From Virgibacillus oceani (lineage in GTDB: Bacteria > Bacillota > Bacilli > Bacillales > Amphibacillaceae), in contig NZ_BMFR01000011.1 in the NCBI RefSeq assembly GCF_014638995.1, positions 1 through 64,000 on the forward strand: a stretch of 64,000 bases of DNA, in the 5' to 3' direction. Under the pieces are notes generated by a model that was not told the DNA's origin, searched no databases, and saw nothing but the letters and a program-made list of their open reading frames with translations. The position numbers were made by a program, and so were the translations under genes. Every line of letters begins with the position of its first letter. Position 1 is the first letter of the stretch. Positions 17,021 through 26,663 of this stretch are shown here, piece by piece.

Positions 17021-17926
17021 CTAATCTTTTATTTTCGGATCTAGTGTATCTCGTAATCCGTCACCTAGAAGGTTAAAAGCAAGCACCGTCAAAAAGATTG
17101 CAAGTCCTGGATAAAATGTAACATGGGGACTTGTACTTAGATAATCCCTTCCATTACTTAACATGGCGCCCCATTCCGGAGTTGGCGGTTGAGCACCTAA
17201 ACCAAGAAAACTCAAACTAGCAGCAGTTAATATCGCAGTCCCTATTCTCATCGTAAAATTAACAATAATACTAGATGCTGTTCCTGGAAAGATATGCTTC
17301 CAAATGAGTCTTCCATTTTTCGCACCGATCGATTTTGTTGCTTCTACGTAAACGGTTGATTTAACAGAAAGAGCACTGCCGCGAACGATTCTGGCAAAGT
17401 TGGGTATATTAAAAATGGAAATTGCGATGATTACATTTCCAAGACCTGGACCTAATATCGCAATAATTCCAATAGCTAATAATATTCCAGGAAAAGCAAA
17501 CAATACATCACAAATTCGCATGATGATACTATCTACCCATCTCCCATAAAATGCACTGATTAATCCCAGGACAGTACCTACAACAGCACCTAACAGAACG
17601 GAAATTGTACCTACAAACAATGAAATTCTAGTACCTACTATGATTCTGCTAAAAATATCTCTTCCAAAAGCATCTGTTCCTGCTAAATGCTCCCATGAGG
17701 ATCCCTGCAATACATTTACATAATCGGGTTCTTCAGATGAATATGGTGCAATAGCAGGACCAAATATCGCAATAATTATCAATAGAAATACGAAAATACC
17801 CGACACCATTGCAAGGCGTTGTTTTTTAAACTTCTTCCAAAACTCCTTGATTGGCGAACTTTTTTCTACACTTTCTGAACTTAACGTCACTTTAGCTGCT
17901 ACTTCCGCGGTTTCAGGATTAGCCAT
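17021..17926 (-). CDS. dppC: Dipeptide ABC transporter permease, DppC type
   Basis: This 301-residue inner-membrane permease has an N-terminal cytoplasmic tail, one separate membrane helix (about 36-58) and the OppC-type linker ending in AGTDAFGRDIFSRIIVGTR. The EAA-type loop for ATPase contact is VEATKSIGAKNGRLIWKHI. AAAGGAGG precedes the ATG. It lies 20 bp after the DppB-like gene and 25 bp before the first ATPase gene. Confidence 0.9.
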   Translation of the reverse strand: MANPETAEVAAKVTLSSESVEKSSPIKEFWKKFKKQRLAMVSGIFVFLLIIIAIFGPAIAPYSSEEPDYVNVLQGSSWEHLAGTDAFGRDIFSRIIVGTRISLFVGTISVLLGAVVGTVLGLISAFYGRWVDSIIMRICDVLFAFPGILLAIGIIAILGPGLGNVIIAISIFNIPNFARIVRGSALSVKSTVYVEATKSIGAKNGRLIWKHIFPGTASSIIVNFTMRIGTAILTAASLSFLGLGAQPPTPEWGAMLSNGRDYLSTSPHVTFYPGLAIFLTVLAFNLLGDGLRDTLDPKIKD

Positions 17927-17946
17927 ATTGATAAAACCTCCTTTTC

Positions 17947-18867
17947 TTAGTCATATCTAATTTGTGGATTAAGAAAGCCATAAATTAAATCTACAATTAG
18001 ATTTATCAGGATAAATTCCAGTGCAAATAAAAGCATTTCTGCCTGAATAACTGGATAATCACGAAAGGCAACAGAATCAATCAACAATCTTCCAAGACCG
18101 GGCCAGCTAAATACAGTTTCAATGACGATAGAACCCCCTAATAAGAAACCAAATTGCAATCCTGTCATCGTTACAACTGGTATCATTGCATTCTTTAACC
18201 CATGTCCCCACACAACTTTATGTTCATTTAATCCCTTTGCACGTCCAGTCCTGATGTAGTCGTCTTTGAGAATATCCATAAGGGATGACCTGGAAAACCT
18301 TGCCACTACAGCAGCAACTCCTGATCCTAATGTAATCGAAGGAAGAATATAACTTTGCCAGGATTCTAATCCCCCTACAGGCAGCCAACCAAGTTGAACG
18401 GCAAACACTTGAATAAGTAACAACCCCATCCAGAAAGAAGGCATTGAAATACCCGAAACCGCTCCAAACATCCCTAAATAATCTTGCCACTTGTTACGTT
18501 TAGTTGCGGATATCACCCCAATCAATAAACCTACCATTACTGCCCATATCATGCTCCAAAATGTTAACCAGAAAGTTGGCATGAACCGGGACGCAATCTC
18601 ATCAAATACCGGTCTGCCTGTTTTAATAGAGGATCCAACATCCCCTTGAAAAATTCCAGAAATAAAGTTGAAATATTGAATATGTATGGGCTGATTGAGT
18701 CCTAGCTCTTGGCGTACTACTTCAACATCCTGTAAAGTCGCATCCTGGCCGGCAACCAATCTTGCTGGATCACCCGGTATAAGATGTACAAATAAAAATA
18801 TAAAAATAGATACAAAAAATAAAATTGGAATAATCCCAATTAATCTTTTAATAACATACCGAAGCAT
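17947..18867 (-). CDS. dppB: Dipeptide ABC transporter permease, DppB type
   Basis: This 306-residue permease starts with the family N-terminus [17 protein letters not shown]. It carries the periplasmic-side segment [17 protein letters not shown] and the ATPase-contact loop [20 protein letters not shown]. About six membrane helices are visible. GGAGGGG precedes the ATG. A hairpin terminator separates it from the upstream binding-protein gene, which would lower its expression relative to the binding protein. Confidence 0.9.
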   Translation of the reverse strand: MLRYVIKRLIGIIPILFFVSIFIFLFVHLIPGDPARLVAGQDATLQDVEVVRQELGLNQPIHIQYFNFISGIFQGDVGSSIKTGRPVFDEIASRFMPTFWLTFWSMIWAVMVGLLIGVISATKRNKWQDYLGMFGAVSGISMPSFWMGLLLIQVFAVQLGWLPVGGLESWQSYILPSITLGSGVAAVVARFSRSSLMDILKDDYIRTGRAKGLNEHKVVWGHGLKNAMIPVVTMTGLQFGFLLGGSIVIETVFSWPGLGRLLIDSVAFRDYPVIQAEMLLFALEFILINLIVDLIYGFLNPQIRYD

Positions 18868-18885
18868 CTAACCCCTCCTTTATTT

Positions 18886-18926
18886 AAAAAAAGGGCTGAG
18901 CGCAGAACACTATAACTACGCCCAGC
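18886..18926 (-). terminator. Attenuating hairpin between binding-protein and permease genes
   Basis: On the minus strand GCTGGGCGTAG pairs with CTGCGCTCAGC (11 bp with two G-T pairs), followed by a run of seven T. It lies 13 bp past the binding-protein stop. Partial termination here is a common way to make more binding protein than permease. Confidence 0.75.
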
Positions 18927-18938
18927 GCCTATTTTTAT

Positions 18939-20534
18939 TTATTGAACAATTTCTATATTTTCAGCACTTAACGACCCATCAGGCAATAAATATATTCCTT
19001 CCAGATAATTTTTCTTTCCATAAATTGTATCGTCAACGGATAAGAAAGCCCATGGTGTTTCCTCCCAAATAATCTTTTGAGCTTCAGCGTATGCCTGCTC
19101 TCTTGCTTCTAAATCGGCAGTTGCTAAACCATCGGCAATCAAACTATTTACTTCCTCATTATTGTAATAAGCTGTGTTATATGATTTTGGAGGAAAAGCA
19201 TTTTCGCCTCCTACAAGCGGGCGAATTCCCCAGTCCGCATCTCCAGTAGATGGTGACCAGCCACCATAGTACATCTCAATCTCAGCATCCTCCGGGTTCT
19301 GTACGGACCAAATACTATCTGAAAGTGTACCTGTTTCCATAGGAACAACTTCCGCTTCCACATTAATTTGTGCAAGCTGCTGCTGAATAAATTCCATTCC
19401 CTTCAAGGTAGAAGAACTATTTGATCCCCATATAGTTGTTTTAAATCCATCTTCATAACCCGCTTCTGCCAGTAATTCTTTTGCCTTTTCAATGTTGTAT
19501 TTATAAGGTTCTTGTTTTGAATAAAATTGCGTGTTGGGAGCAATGATTGAATCCATTGGAGTAGCAAAACCTTTCATCACGACTCCAATAAATGCTTCCT
19601 TATTAATCGCATAATTTATTGCTTTACGAACTTTGACGTCATTAAAAGGTTCTTTCATATTATTCATAGCTAGGTACCGAACAATAATAGATGGAGCATT
19701 TTCTACTATAATACCGTCTTTACCTTTAACACTTTCCGCTTGTTCTGCTGGAACTGGATATATGAAATCCGCTTCACCTGTTTGCAGCATGGCAATACGA
19801 GTTCCATTTTCTGGTGTTGGTTTAAATGTAATAGAGTCTACTTCATTTTCTGTTGCATTCCAATAATCTTCATTTTTTGTCACCGTTAAATGATCACCCG
19901 GCTGCCAATCCTTAAATACATAAGGGCCTGTACCAACTGGATGCTGTGAAACTTCATCTCCATACTCTTCTAGAGCTTTCGGACTCAACATCATTCCTGC
20001 TGGATGTGCAAACGTATTGATCATAGCACCAAAAGGTTCAGATAGTTTTACTTTCACTGTATACTCATCTACGACCACTGTTTCCTCTATAACTTCAAAC
20101 AAACTAGAGCGTATAAGCGTACTATCTGGATCTGTTAAACGATCAAGGTTAACTTTAACAGCCTCAGCATTAAAAGGTGTACCATCGTGAAATGTTACCC
20201 CTTCCTGTAATTTAAATGTAAATTCTGTAGCATCTTTATTAGCTGAATATTCTTTTGCGAGGACTGGAACTACATTCATATCCTTATCAAACCCTACAAG
20301 GCCCTGCATCATCGTTTTTTGTGCAGAATAAGAAAGTGTGTCATTCGTATCATGAGGATCCATACTGATAAAATTTGCCGCAACAGCAATGGTTATATCT
20401 TTGCCTTCTTTTTTGACAATTTCTTGTTCTGCATCACCATCACTATTAGAATCAGAGTTATTCGTCGTGCTGGAGCATCCTATTAACGCAATGATTAAAA
20501 CTATAAATAGTGGAACCAACTGACTTTTTCTCAC
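18939..20534 (-). CDS. dppE: Peptide-binding lipoprotein of the Dpp/Opp ABC transporter
   Basis: This 531-residue extracellular solute-binding protein of family 5 has a lipoprotein signal with LIGC (Cys20), an acidic serine/asparagine linker, and the family stretch around GVTFHDGTPFNAEAVKVNLDR. The motif HPVGTGPYVFKDW is also typical of peptide-binding members. The start is GTG with GGAGGAAT upstream. It captures peptides outside the membrane and passes them to the DppB/DppC-like pore. It lies 30 bp downstream of the asparaginase gene. Confidence 0.9.
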   Translation of the reverse strand: MRKSQLVPLFIVLIIALIGCSSTTNNSDSNSDGDAEQEIVKKEGKDITIAVAANFISMDPHDTNDTLSYSAQKTMMQGLVGFDKDMNVVPVLAKEYSANKDATEFTFKLQEGVTFHDGTPFNAEAVKVNLDRLTDPDSTLIRSSLFEVIEETVVVDEYTVKVKLSEPFGAMINTFAHPAGMMLSPKALEEYGDEVSQHPVGTGPYVFKDWQPGDHLTVTKNEDYWNATENEVDSITFKPTPENGTRIAMLQTGEADFIYPVPAEQAESVKGKDGIIVENAPSIIVRYLAMNNMKEPFNDVKVRKAINYAINKEAFIGVVMKGFATPMDSIIAPNTQFYSKQEPYKYNIEKAKELLAEAGYEDGFKTTIWGSNSSSTLKGMEFIQQQLAQINVEAEVVPMETGTLSDSIWSVQNPEDAEIEMYYGGWSPSTGDADWGIRPLVGGENAFPPKSYNTAYYNNEEVNSLIADGLATADLEAREQAYAEAQKIIWEETPWAFLSVDDTIYGKKNYLEGIYLLPDGSLSAENIEIVQ

Positions 20535-20564
20535 TATTATTCCTCCTCTAAATGAATAAAGATA

Positions 20565-21584
20565 TTAAAATGCTAATGCTTTCTTCAAATGAAATGATGG
20601 AATTAATTCACCTATTTCTTCTTTTCTAGCGTTGTATAGTTTCGGATGATGATAGTCTTTTAAACGTACAATTTGGTCATCACTTAACAATCCAAGTTGT
20701 ATCAACACCTCCATTGCTGCAGGATAGACTGCCCTGCCATTACCATCTGCAACTTTAATTGCAATTCCTAAGCCAGTCTCTTTATCACCAATACAATAGA
20801 CACCTTCAGCACCAGCCTTACCAATAAATCTTCCTTTCCCGGCTAGCATGAAGTCGGTACAAAAACGATTTGTTCCTCCAACCATTTCAGGAGCGGCTGT
20901 CATCGCCTTTGTTATTCGTTCAACTGCAATTCTCCTTTCTTCGTTAAGAGACTTTGGATTGGCCATCTTTGCATATCCATAAGCAATGCGGTCTAATGGC
21001 AAAGCATGAACTGGTACCCCGCAGCCATCTATACCCATTTCTATTTCATCAATAGGATAGCTGCACATCTCACTAATAACCTTAAGAATTCTTTGCTGAA
21101 CTGGATGATCCAATTCATAGTAATTATCCGTTGCTTCACCCATGAATTGGGCAGTTGCTAGCATCCCTGCGTGTTTACCAGAACAGTTATTATATAATGG
21201 CGTAACTTCCTCCCCTTGAAGAATAAGGCTTTTATAAGTATCCTGCCATCGGGGTATATGGGTTCCACATCCTAAATAGCTATCATCAAGTCCTATCTTT
21301 TCCAAAATTGATAAAACCCTGTTGGTGTGCATGCTTTCTCCATTATGCGAGGCAGTACAAAGTGATAAATCCGCATCACTAAGGTGATAATAATCAACTG
21401 CTCCAGTTTCCACTATCGGTATAGCTTGAAATGGCTTCATAGAGGATCTAGCGTAAACCTTTTCTTGAATATTTCCTACTTGATACAAAAGATCTCCTTC
21501 AGAATTTACAACTGCTGCGTTAATTTGATGACAGCTTTCTACCCGCTTACCTCTTTGTACTTTAACTAGATTAATATCTTCCAC
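20565..21584 (-). CDS. Asparaginase family II (thermolabile L-asparaginase-like)
   Basis: This protein of about 339 residues belongs to the asparaginase_II family (Rhizobium-type), unrelated in sequence to AnsA/AnsB. It shows the conserved runs ARSSMKPFQAIP, SHNGE, NNCSGKHAGML and IDGCGVPVHALP, which include the candidate nucleophile serine and the Lys/Cys residues of the family. It would release ammonia from Asn or an Asn-like amide in the cytosol. The frame opens with TTG at 21602, but AAGGGGGAG lies inside that extension and favours GTG at 21584. As first gene of a peptide-uptake operon it may work on peptide-derived amides; its exact substrate is open. Confidence 0.82.
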   Translation of the reverse strand: MEDINLVKVQRGKRVESCHQINAAVVNSEGDLLYQVGNIQEKVYARSSMKPFQAIPIVETGAVDYYHLSDADLSLCTASHNGESMHTNRVLSILEKIGLDDSYLGCGTHIPRWQDTYKSLILQGEEVTPLYNNCSGKHAGMLATAQFMGEATDNYYELDHPVQQRILKVISEMCSYPIDEIEMGIDGCGVPVHALPLDRIAYGYAKMANPKSLNEERRIAVERITKAMTAAPEMVGGTNRFCTDFMLAGKGRFIGKAGAEGVYCIGDKETGLGIAIKVADGNGRAVYPAAMEVLIQLGLLSDDQIVRLKDYHHPKLYNARKEEIGELIPSFHLKKALAF

Positions 21585-21623
21585 CAATTCTCCCCCTTTC
21601 AAATATTTAGATAATTTAGATAC

Positions 21624-21652
21624 ATATTAAACCACGTTTCAACCATTTGCAA
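21624..21652 (-). promoter_or_regulatory. Candidate promoter of the asparaginase-dpp operon
   Basis: On the minus strand TTGCAA (21652-21647) and TAATAT (21629-21624) are 17 bp apart, about 40 bp before the GTG start. Upstream, an imperfect dyad TTTGCAAATTTTTGCTAAA (21681-21699) may be an operator. Confidence 0.45.
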
Positions 21653-21810
21653 CCTATTTATTTAAAAAAATTATATTTTTTTGCAAATTTTTGCTAAATT
21701 AAAGACCATTTGAATACTATTTAAACCTATTTTTAAGGTTTTAAAGAATTTATTTACTGAAAATGCATAAGTTCGCGTTTTAATACATACTGAAAGGGAA
21801 AGGTCGAAAC

Positions 21811-22047
21811 ATAATATTCCAAAGCTTGTGACGTAAAGTAACCTGTGCAGACAATGCCTTGATGGAGAATTTCTTTGGCATCTTGAAACAGGAAATTTAT
21901 TATGGAGAAGAATTAGTAAACTACGAAAAACCAAAAAGTAGGATTGTAGAATAGATCCACTGGTACAATCTTGAACGTTCAAAAGAAAAATTGGCTGGAT
22001 TGAGTCCAGTCGAATACCGAACTAAATCCAGCCAATCAGCTGCATAA
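21811..22047 (+). pseudogene. Relic of an IS3-family (IS150 group) transposase C-terminus
   Basis: Frame 21811-22047 encodes a decayed end of an IS3-type OrfB: FQSL-stop-RKVTCADNALMENF, then FFGILKQEIYYGE, an in-frame TAG (21955-21957), IHWYNLERSKEKLAGLSPVEYR, and a terminal TAA. The order matches the DNA-binding tail of IS150-like transposases. Two internal stops and the missing N-terminal two-thirds make it inactive. An 11-bp inverted repeat, TTGGCTGGATT and AATCCAGCCAA (21991-22001, 22025-22035), lies within its end. The remaining gap from 21603 to 22164 holds the asparaginase promoter, a small hairpin at 22080-22097 and nothing else recognised. Confidence 0.8.
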
Positions 22048-22164
22048 TAAGAAACTTTAACTTTTTTAGGGGTACCACCGTAAGAGTATCCTCTTACTCA
22101 CACAGTTTCATTTACAAGTCTTTTTGAAGGTAGCTTCCATGTTTAGTAGTCATGTCTACACTCC

Positions 22165-23439
22165 CTATTCTAAAAATCCAACAGGAAACAGTACAAGCTC
22201 AGGTATATACGAAATTAGTAATAAAATAACAATCAAAATAATTATTTGCGGGAATAGGTATTTGAACATTTTTGGTACTTTGATTTTCGCAATGGATGAA
22301 GTTACAAACAAACACACTCCAAGTGGTGGTGTAACCATACCAATTGTTAAGTTCACAGCCATCACAACCCCAAAATGTACCGGATCAATACCTGCTGCTA
22401 AAACCAATGGCAGGAACAATGGTGTGAAAATTGAAACGGCACTAATGGTATCGATAAATGTTCCCGCAATTAACAAGATAATATTAATAATGAGCAATAA
22501 TAGAATCGGATTATCTGAAATGCCCCCCATCATGTCGATAAGCTGGTTAGGAATCTGATTATAAGACAAGAACCAGATAAATAAGGATGCGGTCCCGATT
22601 AAGAATACAATTGCAGCAGTTGTTTTTGCTGTACCTAACATAATCGGCCACAAATCTTTTATAGAAATTTCCCGGTAAACAAACATTCCTATAATTAATG
22701 CATACACAACAGCGACTACACCAGATTCTGTTGCTGTAAAAATACCTGAAACAATACCACCAATAATGATAACAGGCATAATTAACGCCAAGATTGCATC
22801 TTTTGCACCTACAACTATTTCTTTAAAAGTTGCTCGTCTATCACTCGAACGATAGTTATTCTTTTTCCCAACATAATAACTGTAGCCCATTAGTCCAATC
22901 CCCATAAGCAGACCGGGTATTACACCTGCAATAAATAAATCGCCAATAGATACACTAGCAATTACACCAAATAAAATCAGGACAATACTTGGAGGAATAA
23001 TCGGACCGATCGTAGCAGCAGTCGCAACAAGACTGGCTGAAAATCGTACATCATAGCCTTCACGGTTCATTGCTGGAATCATCATACCTCCAATTGCAGC
23101 TGCAGCAGCGATTGCTGTACCAGTTAATGCAGAGAAAAATACACTCGCAAGTACCACAACCATAGCAAGTCCACCTGGAAGAGGCCCAACAATGGTCTTG
23201 GAAAAATCAATAAGCCTTTTTGAGATACCACCTTTTGTCATAATTTCACCAGCTAATATAAACAGTGGCACTGCAACCAAAGTAAAATTATCAATACCGC
23301 TAAATACCTTTCTTGGAACATTTATTAATAAACCTGGGTCCGTTAACATAATTCCAATAATCGATACAAAACCCAATCCAAAGGCAATCGGTACTCGAAA
23401 TACAATTAATACAAATAATAAAACAACTAACCAAATCAT
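22165..23439 (-). CDS. TRAP transporter large permease, DctM type
   Basis: This 424-residue membrane protein is the large, transport-catalysing subunit of a sodium-driven TRAP importer. About eleven hydrophobic segments and the family stretches VATAATIGPIIPPSIVLILFG and VNLTIGMVTPPLGVCLFVTS are visible. It overlaps the small permease gene by 4 bases (ATGA). With its partners it takes up an organic acid captured by the binding lipoprotein encoded upstream. The substrate cannot be read from sequence; the neighbours suggest an amide or acylated acid. Confidence 0.9.
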   Translation of the reverse strand: MIWLVVLLFVLIVFRVPIAFGLGFVSIIGIMLTDPGLLINVPRKVFSGIDNFTLVAVPLFILAGEIMTKGGISKRLIDFSKTIVGPLPGGLAMVVVLASVFFSALTGTAIAAAAAIGGMMIPAMNREGYDVRFSASLVATAATIGPIIPPSIVLILFGVIASVSIGDLFIAGVIPGLLMGIGLMGYSYYVGKKNNYRSSDRRATFKEIVVGAKDAILALIMPVIIIGGIVSGIFTATESGVVAVVYALIIGMFVYREISIKDLWPIMLGTAKTTAAIVFLIGTASLFIWFLSYNQIPNQLIDMMGGISDNPILLLLIINIILLIAGTFIDTISAVSIFTPLFLPLVLAAGIDPVHFGVVMAVNLTIGMVTPPLGVCLFVTSSIAKIKVPKMFKYLFPQIIILIVILLLISYIPELVLFPVGFLE

Positions 23440-23894
23440 GAGAACACCTTCTTAATATGGAAATACAGCATGAAAAGTCCACTTACAGGCAAAGCAAGGT
23501 AAACATAGGCTTTTTTAACTGGTAAAATACCTAATATTTGCCCGGACTCGAAGTTATCCATCACAAGAATAAATCCATAATATACGAGTGCAGCGATCAT
23601 AACTCCGACCACGATGAATTCTAGTGTTTTCAGTATGACGGAGAATGACTTTGAAATATTATCGTACAAATCTACTGTTAAGTGTTCACTATTTTTGATA
23701 GCAAGTGCAGAACCAAATAGAATACTATATACGAAACTAACCATTAATACTTCTTGTGACCAACTAAGCGGTTGTTGTATGACATAGCGAAAAACAACCT
23801 GAAGCAATGTGACGACAACTGTAACAGATAAGCAAATTGTCGTTATGATTTCTAACAATTTCCCAAGAAGAGAATCTACTTTACTTAAAACCAT
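23436..23894 (-). CDS. TRAP transporter small permease, DctQ type
   Basis: This 152-residue protein has four predicted membrane helices and the family motif QQPLSWSQEVLMVSFVY in the second helical region. It pairs with the DctM subunit, whose gene overlaps its stop codon by 4 bases. The gap of 204 bp to the binding-protein gene holds a terminator-like hairpin, which could raise the ratio of binding protein to membrane subunits. Confidence 0.88.
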   Translation of the reverse strand: MVLSKVDSLLGKLLEIITTICLSVTVVVTLLQVVFRYVIQQPLSWSQEVLMVSFVYSILFGSALAIKNSEHLTVDLYDNISKSFSVILKTLEFIVVGVMIAALVYYGFILVMDNFESGQILGILPVKKAYVYLALPVSGLFMLYFHIKKVFS

Positions 23895-24054
23895 CTATAC
23901 TCACCCTTTCCAAATAAAGTGAAACCTCATTTAATGGGGCTTTCCTCCCTCACCAAATGTTAATTGAACGAATCAGACCATTAAGGGCATCATGAAAGTT
24001 CCTTTTATCCTCCTATTTTTAAGGTGGGAATTTCACCGCACGTTAAGACGGGAT

Positions 24055-24091
24055 AAAAATTGTCCCATAGGGCAGAACCCTTATGGGACAA
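24055..24091 (-). terminator. Hairpin between TRAP binding-protein and permease genes
   Basis: On the minus strand TTGTCCCATAAGGG pairs with CCCTATGGGACAA with a one-base bulge, followed by TTTTT. It starts 8 bp after the binding-protein stop and probably acts as a partial terminator inside the operon. Confidence 0.7.
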
Positions 24092-24098
24092 CCTCCTA

Positions 24099-25097
24099 TT
24101 ATTCTGCTTCTTTAATTCTATTAACTAAGTCAGCCGGAACTTCCTCACTTACCGCTTCTTTAACATCTTTTGTTGCTTCACGGAAAGCTTCCCGATCTGG
24201 CTCTGTAATCGTTACCCCATTATCTTTCAACGCTTCAATAATTTCTTGTTCCTTATCAGCAAGGTAGTCACGTTGATATTTTTCTGTTTCTTCAACAGCA
24301 CTTTGAATTGCTTCTTGGTTCTCTTTACTTAAACCTTCCCAAACCCCATTGTTCATCAACACAACGGCTGGGGTATACGTATGTGCTGTTAACGCAACAT
24401 ATTTTTGTACTTCATAAAATTTCATTGAATTTATAGTCGGGAGCGGATTTTCCTGTCCATCTACCACACCCTGGTCTAGGGCTGAATATAACTCATTAAA
24501 AGCAACAGGCGTTGGACTTGCACCAAGAGCTTTCATATGTGTTTCCCAAACCGGTGCTGGTTGTACACGAACTTTTAACCCTTCAACATCTTCAGGAGTC
24601 ATAATTTCTTTTTTGTTATTCGTTAAGTGTCTAAAACCAACTTCCCAATATCCTAATCCTTGCATGCTCTGATCTTTCGCAAGAGCTAACAGGTCATCAC
24701 CAATTTCCCCATCAAGCACACTATAAACATGTTCTCTATCTTTAAATAAATATGGAATTCCAAATACATTCATTTCCGGGATTGTATTTGCTAGTGCACT
24801 ATCTGCAGCAACAGTAGTCATATCAACTGAGCCACCCATAACCTGCTCAATAACGTCACCTTCACTTCCTAGTGTTGCGTTTGGATGAATTTCAATCTTT
24901 ACTTCACCATTTGTCTTCTCTTCAACCAATTCTTTAAACTTTTTAGCTGCAATATGATACTGATGTGTTTCAGAACCCGAATGAGCTAATTTAAGTGTTG
25001 TTCCACCATCGCCATTGCTTGAATCAGATCCACAGGCTGCTAACAATAAAAGTAAAACTGTAAATATGCTAAACAATAATGTCTTTTTCATTCTCAT
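24099..25097 (-). CDS. TRAP transporter solute-binding lipoprotein, DctP type
   Basis: This 332-residue protein has a lipoprotein signal with LAAC (Cys22) and the DctP fold. It contains the carboxylate-binding arginine region GLKVRVQPAPVWETHMKALG (Arg at about 177) and the following TPVAFNELYSALDQGVVDGQENP, both hallmarks of TRAP binding proteins. It captures an organic acid outside the membrane. GAGGGGT precedes the first ATG by 7 bp. It lies 15 bp after the nitrilase-like gene. Confidence 0.9.
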   Translation of the reverse strand: MRMKKTLLFSIFTVLLLLLAACGSDSSNGDGGTTLKLAHSGSETHQYHIAAKKFKELVEEKTNGEVKIEIHPNATLGSEGDVIEQVMGGSVDMTTVAADSALANTIPEMNVFGIPYLFKDREHVYSVLDGEIGDDLLALAKDQSMQGLGYWEVGFRHLTNNKKEIMTPEDVEGLKVRVQPAPVWETHMKALGASPTPVAFNELYSALDQGVVDGQENPLPTINSMKFYEVQKYVALTAHTYTPAVVLMNNGVWEGLSKENQEAIQSAVEETEKYQRDYLADKEQEIIEALKDNGVTITEPDREAFREATKDVKEAVSEEVPADLVNRIKEAE

Positions 25098-25112
25098 AAA
25101 AATTACCCCTCT

Positions 25113-25910
25113 CTATAATTCCTTTTTATATAAATGCGGCACTCTACTTGTAAAAATTGGTACATCTTTTCTAACTTGCTTAACTTTCTCTAGATCAAGC
25201 TGGATGGCTAACGTTTCTTCCTTGTCCTCTGACCCTTGCGTTAACACATCTCCCCAAGGGTCAATCACCATTGAATTCCCGCAGAAGCGAACCTTGTCGT
25301 AATCTCCAACTCTATTAGATGAAATCACATACATTTGATTCTCAATTGCCCTTGCTAACTGAAGATTTATCCAATGATTTGTTCTTGCATCAGGCCATTC
25401 GGCAACAATGTGTAATACCTGCGCCCCTTCGAGTGCCAATGTTCTGATAATTTCAGGAAAACGAAGGTCGTAACAAATGATTAATCCCATTTTTACACCC
25501 TCAAGCTCAAATACTTCCGGCACTCGTTGTCCACCTGAGAGATATTTATGTTCATTCAGCATTGGCACAAGATGGACCTTGTCATATTCATAAACTAGAT
25601 CCCCTGAACGATTAAACACAAACGACGAATTATAAAACTTACCATTAACCTTATTTGCAACAGAGCCACCGATGATGTTTACATTTAATTTCTTGGCTAA
25701 ATCTTTTAAAAAGCTTTTAGTAGGCTCCCCATCCGTGTCCGCATATTTATCTAATTCATCAAGTGTGTAAGCGGTTGTCCACATTTCAGGCAAAACCACT
25801 GTGTCAGGATTGTTTATCTCAATTTCTTTTTCCATCCACTCCTGAACTTTTTGTCTATTTTTTTCTGGATCGCCAGGAAAAATATCCATCTGATAAATTG
25901 AATATTTCAT
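25113..25910 (-). CDS. Carbon-nitrogen hydrolase (nitrilase superfamily, omega-amidase-like)
   Basis: This 265-residue cytosolic enzyme has the complete Glu-Lys-Cys triad of the nitrilase superfamily: Glu42 (LPEMW), Lys111 (EYDKVHLVP) and Cys146 (LIICYDLRFPE). It most resembles the omega-amidase/YafV/NIT2 group, which hydrolyse amides of short dicarboxylic or keto acids rather than true nitriles. The operon position between a DUF2848 gene (11 bp away) and the TRAP binding protein suggests it acts on the imported acid amide. AGGAGG precedes the ATG. Confidence 0.87.
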   Translation of the reverse strand: MKYSIYQMDIFPGDPEKNRQKVQEWMEKEIEINNPDTVVLPEMWTTAYTLDELDKYADTDGEPTKSFLKDLAKKLNVNIIGGSVANKVNGKFYNSSFVFNRSGDLVYEYDKVHLVPMLNEHKYLSGGQRVPEVFELEGVKMGLIICYDLRFPEIIRTLALEGAQVLHIVAEWPDARTNHWINLQLARAIENQMYVISSNRVGDYDKVRFCGNSMVIDPWGDVLTQGSEDKEETLAIQLDLEKVKQVRKDVPIFTSRVPHLYKKEL

Positions 25911-25921
25911 TCAAATTCCTC

Positions 25922-26614
25922 CTATTCCGCTATATTTACAATCTCATATTCTGTTGTAATAGAATCATCTAAGATAGGGTCAGATAAGGTCATTCGAAAT
26001 GTTGCACCATATTTAAAACCGTCAAGTAATGGGACAGTTCCTGAAAATACGATACTATTTGTAAACGGAACATTTTTCTTTTCAAGGTATCCTTTTATTT
26101 CCTCCAGTGTGATAATCGCTGAAATAGGATTTTCTTGATATGCCTCCCATTTTCCATTTACCAGGATTTCTGAAGACAGCACTAATTGGTCCCAATGTTT
26201 GATAACTTTATCAATCTTCCATGCTTTGGCGGCAAAAGGCTTGTCACATACTTGCTTCGATTTATTAATATCGACTGTTTCTAATGAACGATCTGTATGG
26301 TCACTTCCAACACTTAAATAACATTCCTCTGGTGAATCTCCAAAAATTAAAACAATCTCAGCCTCCCCACTAGTTTGATCCCCAACAACCTCAATATTTC
26401 CAGCTTGACTCAAGGTGCTTACACCTACTGGGTAAAGTGCAGGTACTTCATTCGGTTCTGGTACACCAATTTCTGCAAGCTCCTTAATATGCATCCATGT
26501 TTGCTCTTTATCCCTGCCTGTGTACCCTATACAGAATGCTTTATTGATTTTTAAATCCTTTGCCTCCCCCTCAACATCCATTTGAAAGGTTAAATTATTT
26601 TGTTTTGTTGTCAT
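25922..26614 (-). CDS. DUF2848-family protein
   Basis: This 230-residue soluble protein matches my recollection of the DUF2848 family, with the diagnostic run GSDHTDRSLE near residues 103-112 and the N-terminal FCIGYTGRD. The family has no firmly established reaction; its general fold is thought to be similar to fumarylacetoacetate hydrolase-like proteins, but this is uncertain. AGGAGG precedes the ATG. It lies between a GntR regulator and an amidase in a TRAP operon, so it probably takes part in breakdown of the imported compound. Confidence 0.72.
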   Translation of the reverse strand: MTTKQNNLTFQMDVEGEAKDLKINKAFCIGYTGRDKEQTWMHIKELAEIGVPEPNEVPALYPVGVSTLSQAGNIEVVGDQTSGEAEIVLIFGDSPEECYLSVGSDHTDRSLETVDINKSKQVCDKPFAAKAWKIDKVIKHWDQLVLSSEILVNGKWEAYQENPISAIITLEEIKGYLEKKNVPFTNSIVFSGTVPLLDGFKYGATFRMTLSDPILDDSITTEYEIVNIAE

Positions 26615-26630
26615 GATAGAACCTCCTATG

Positions 26631-26644
26631 TGATAACGCTTACT
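26631..26644. promoter_or_regulatory. Candidate cre site (CcpA) ahead of the DUF2848 gene
   Basis: TGATAACGCTTACT matches the cre consensus TGWAANCGNTNWCA at 12 of 14 positions. It lies 17 bp upstream of the DUF2848 start, in the gap after the GntR gene, where bound CcpA could block transcription into the TRAP operon. Confidence 0.5.
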
Positions 26645-26663
26645 AAAGTTAAATGAAAAGTTT

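Noticed and set aside
22080..22097. GTAAGAG/CTCTTAC hairpin as terminator of the TRAP operon
   Set aside because: The stem is only 7 bp and no T-run follows on the minus strand, so it is not listed as a terminator.
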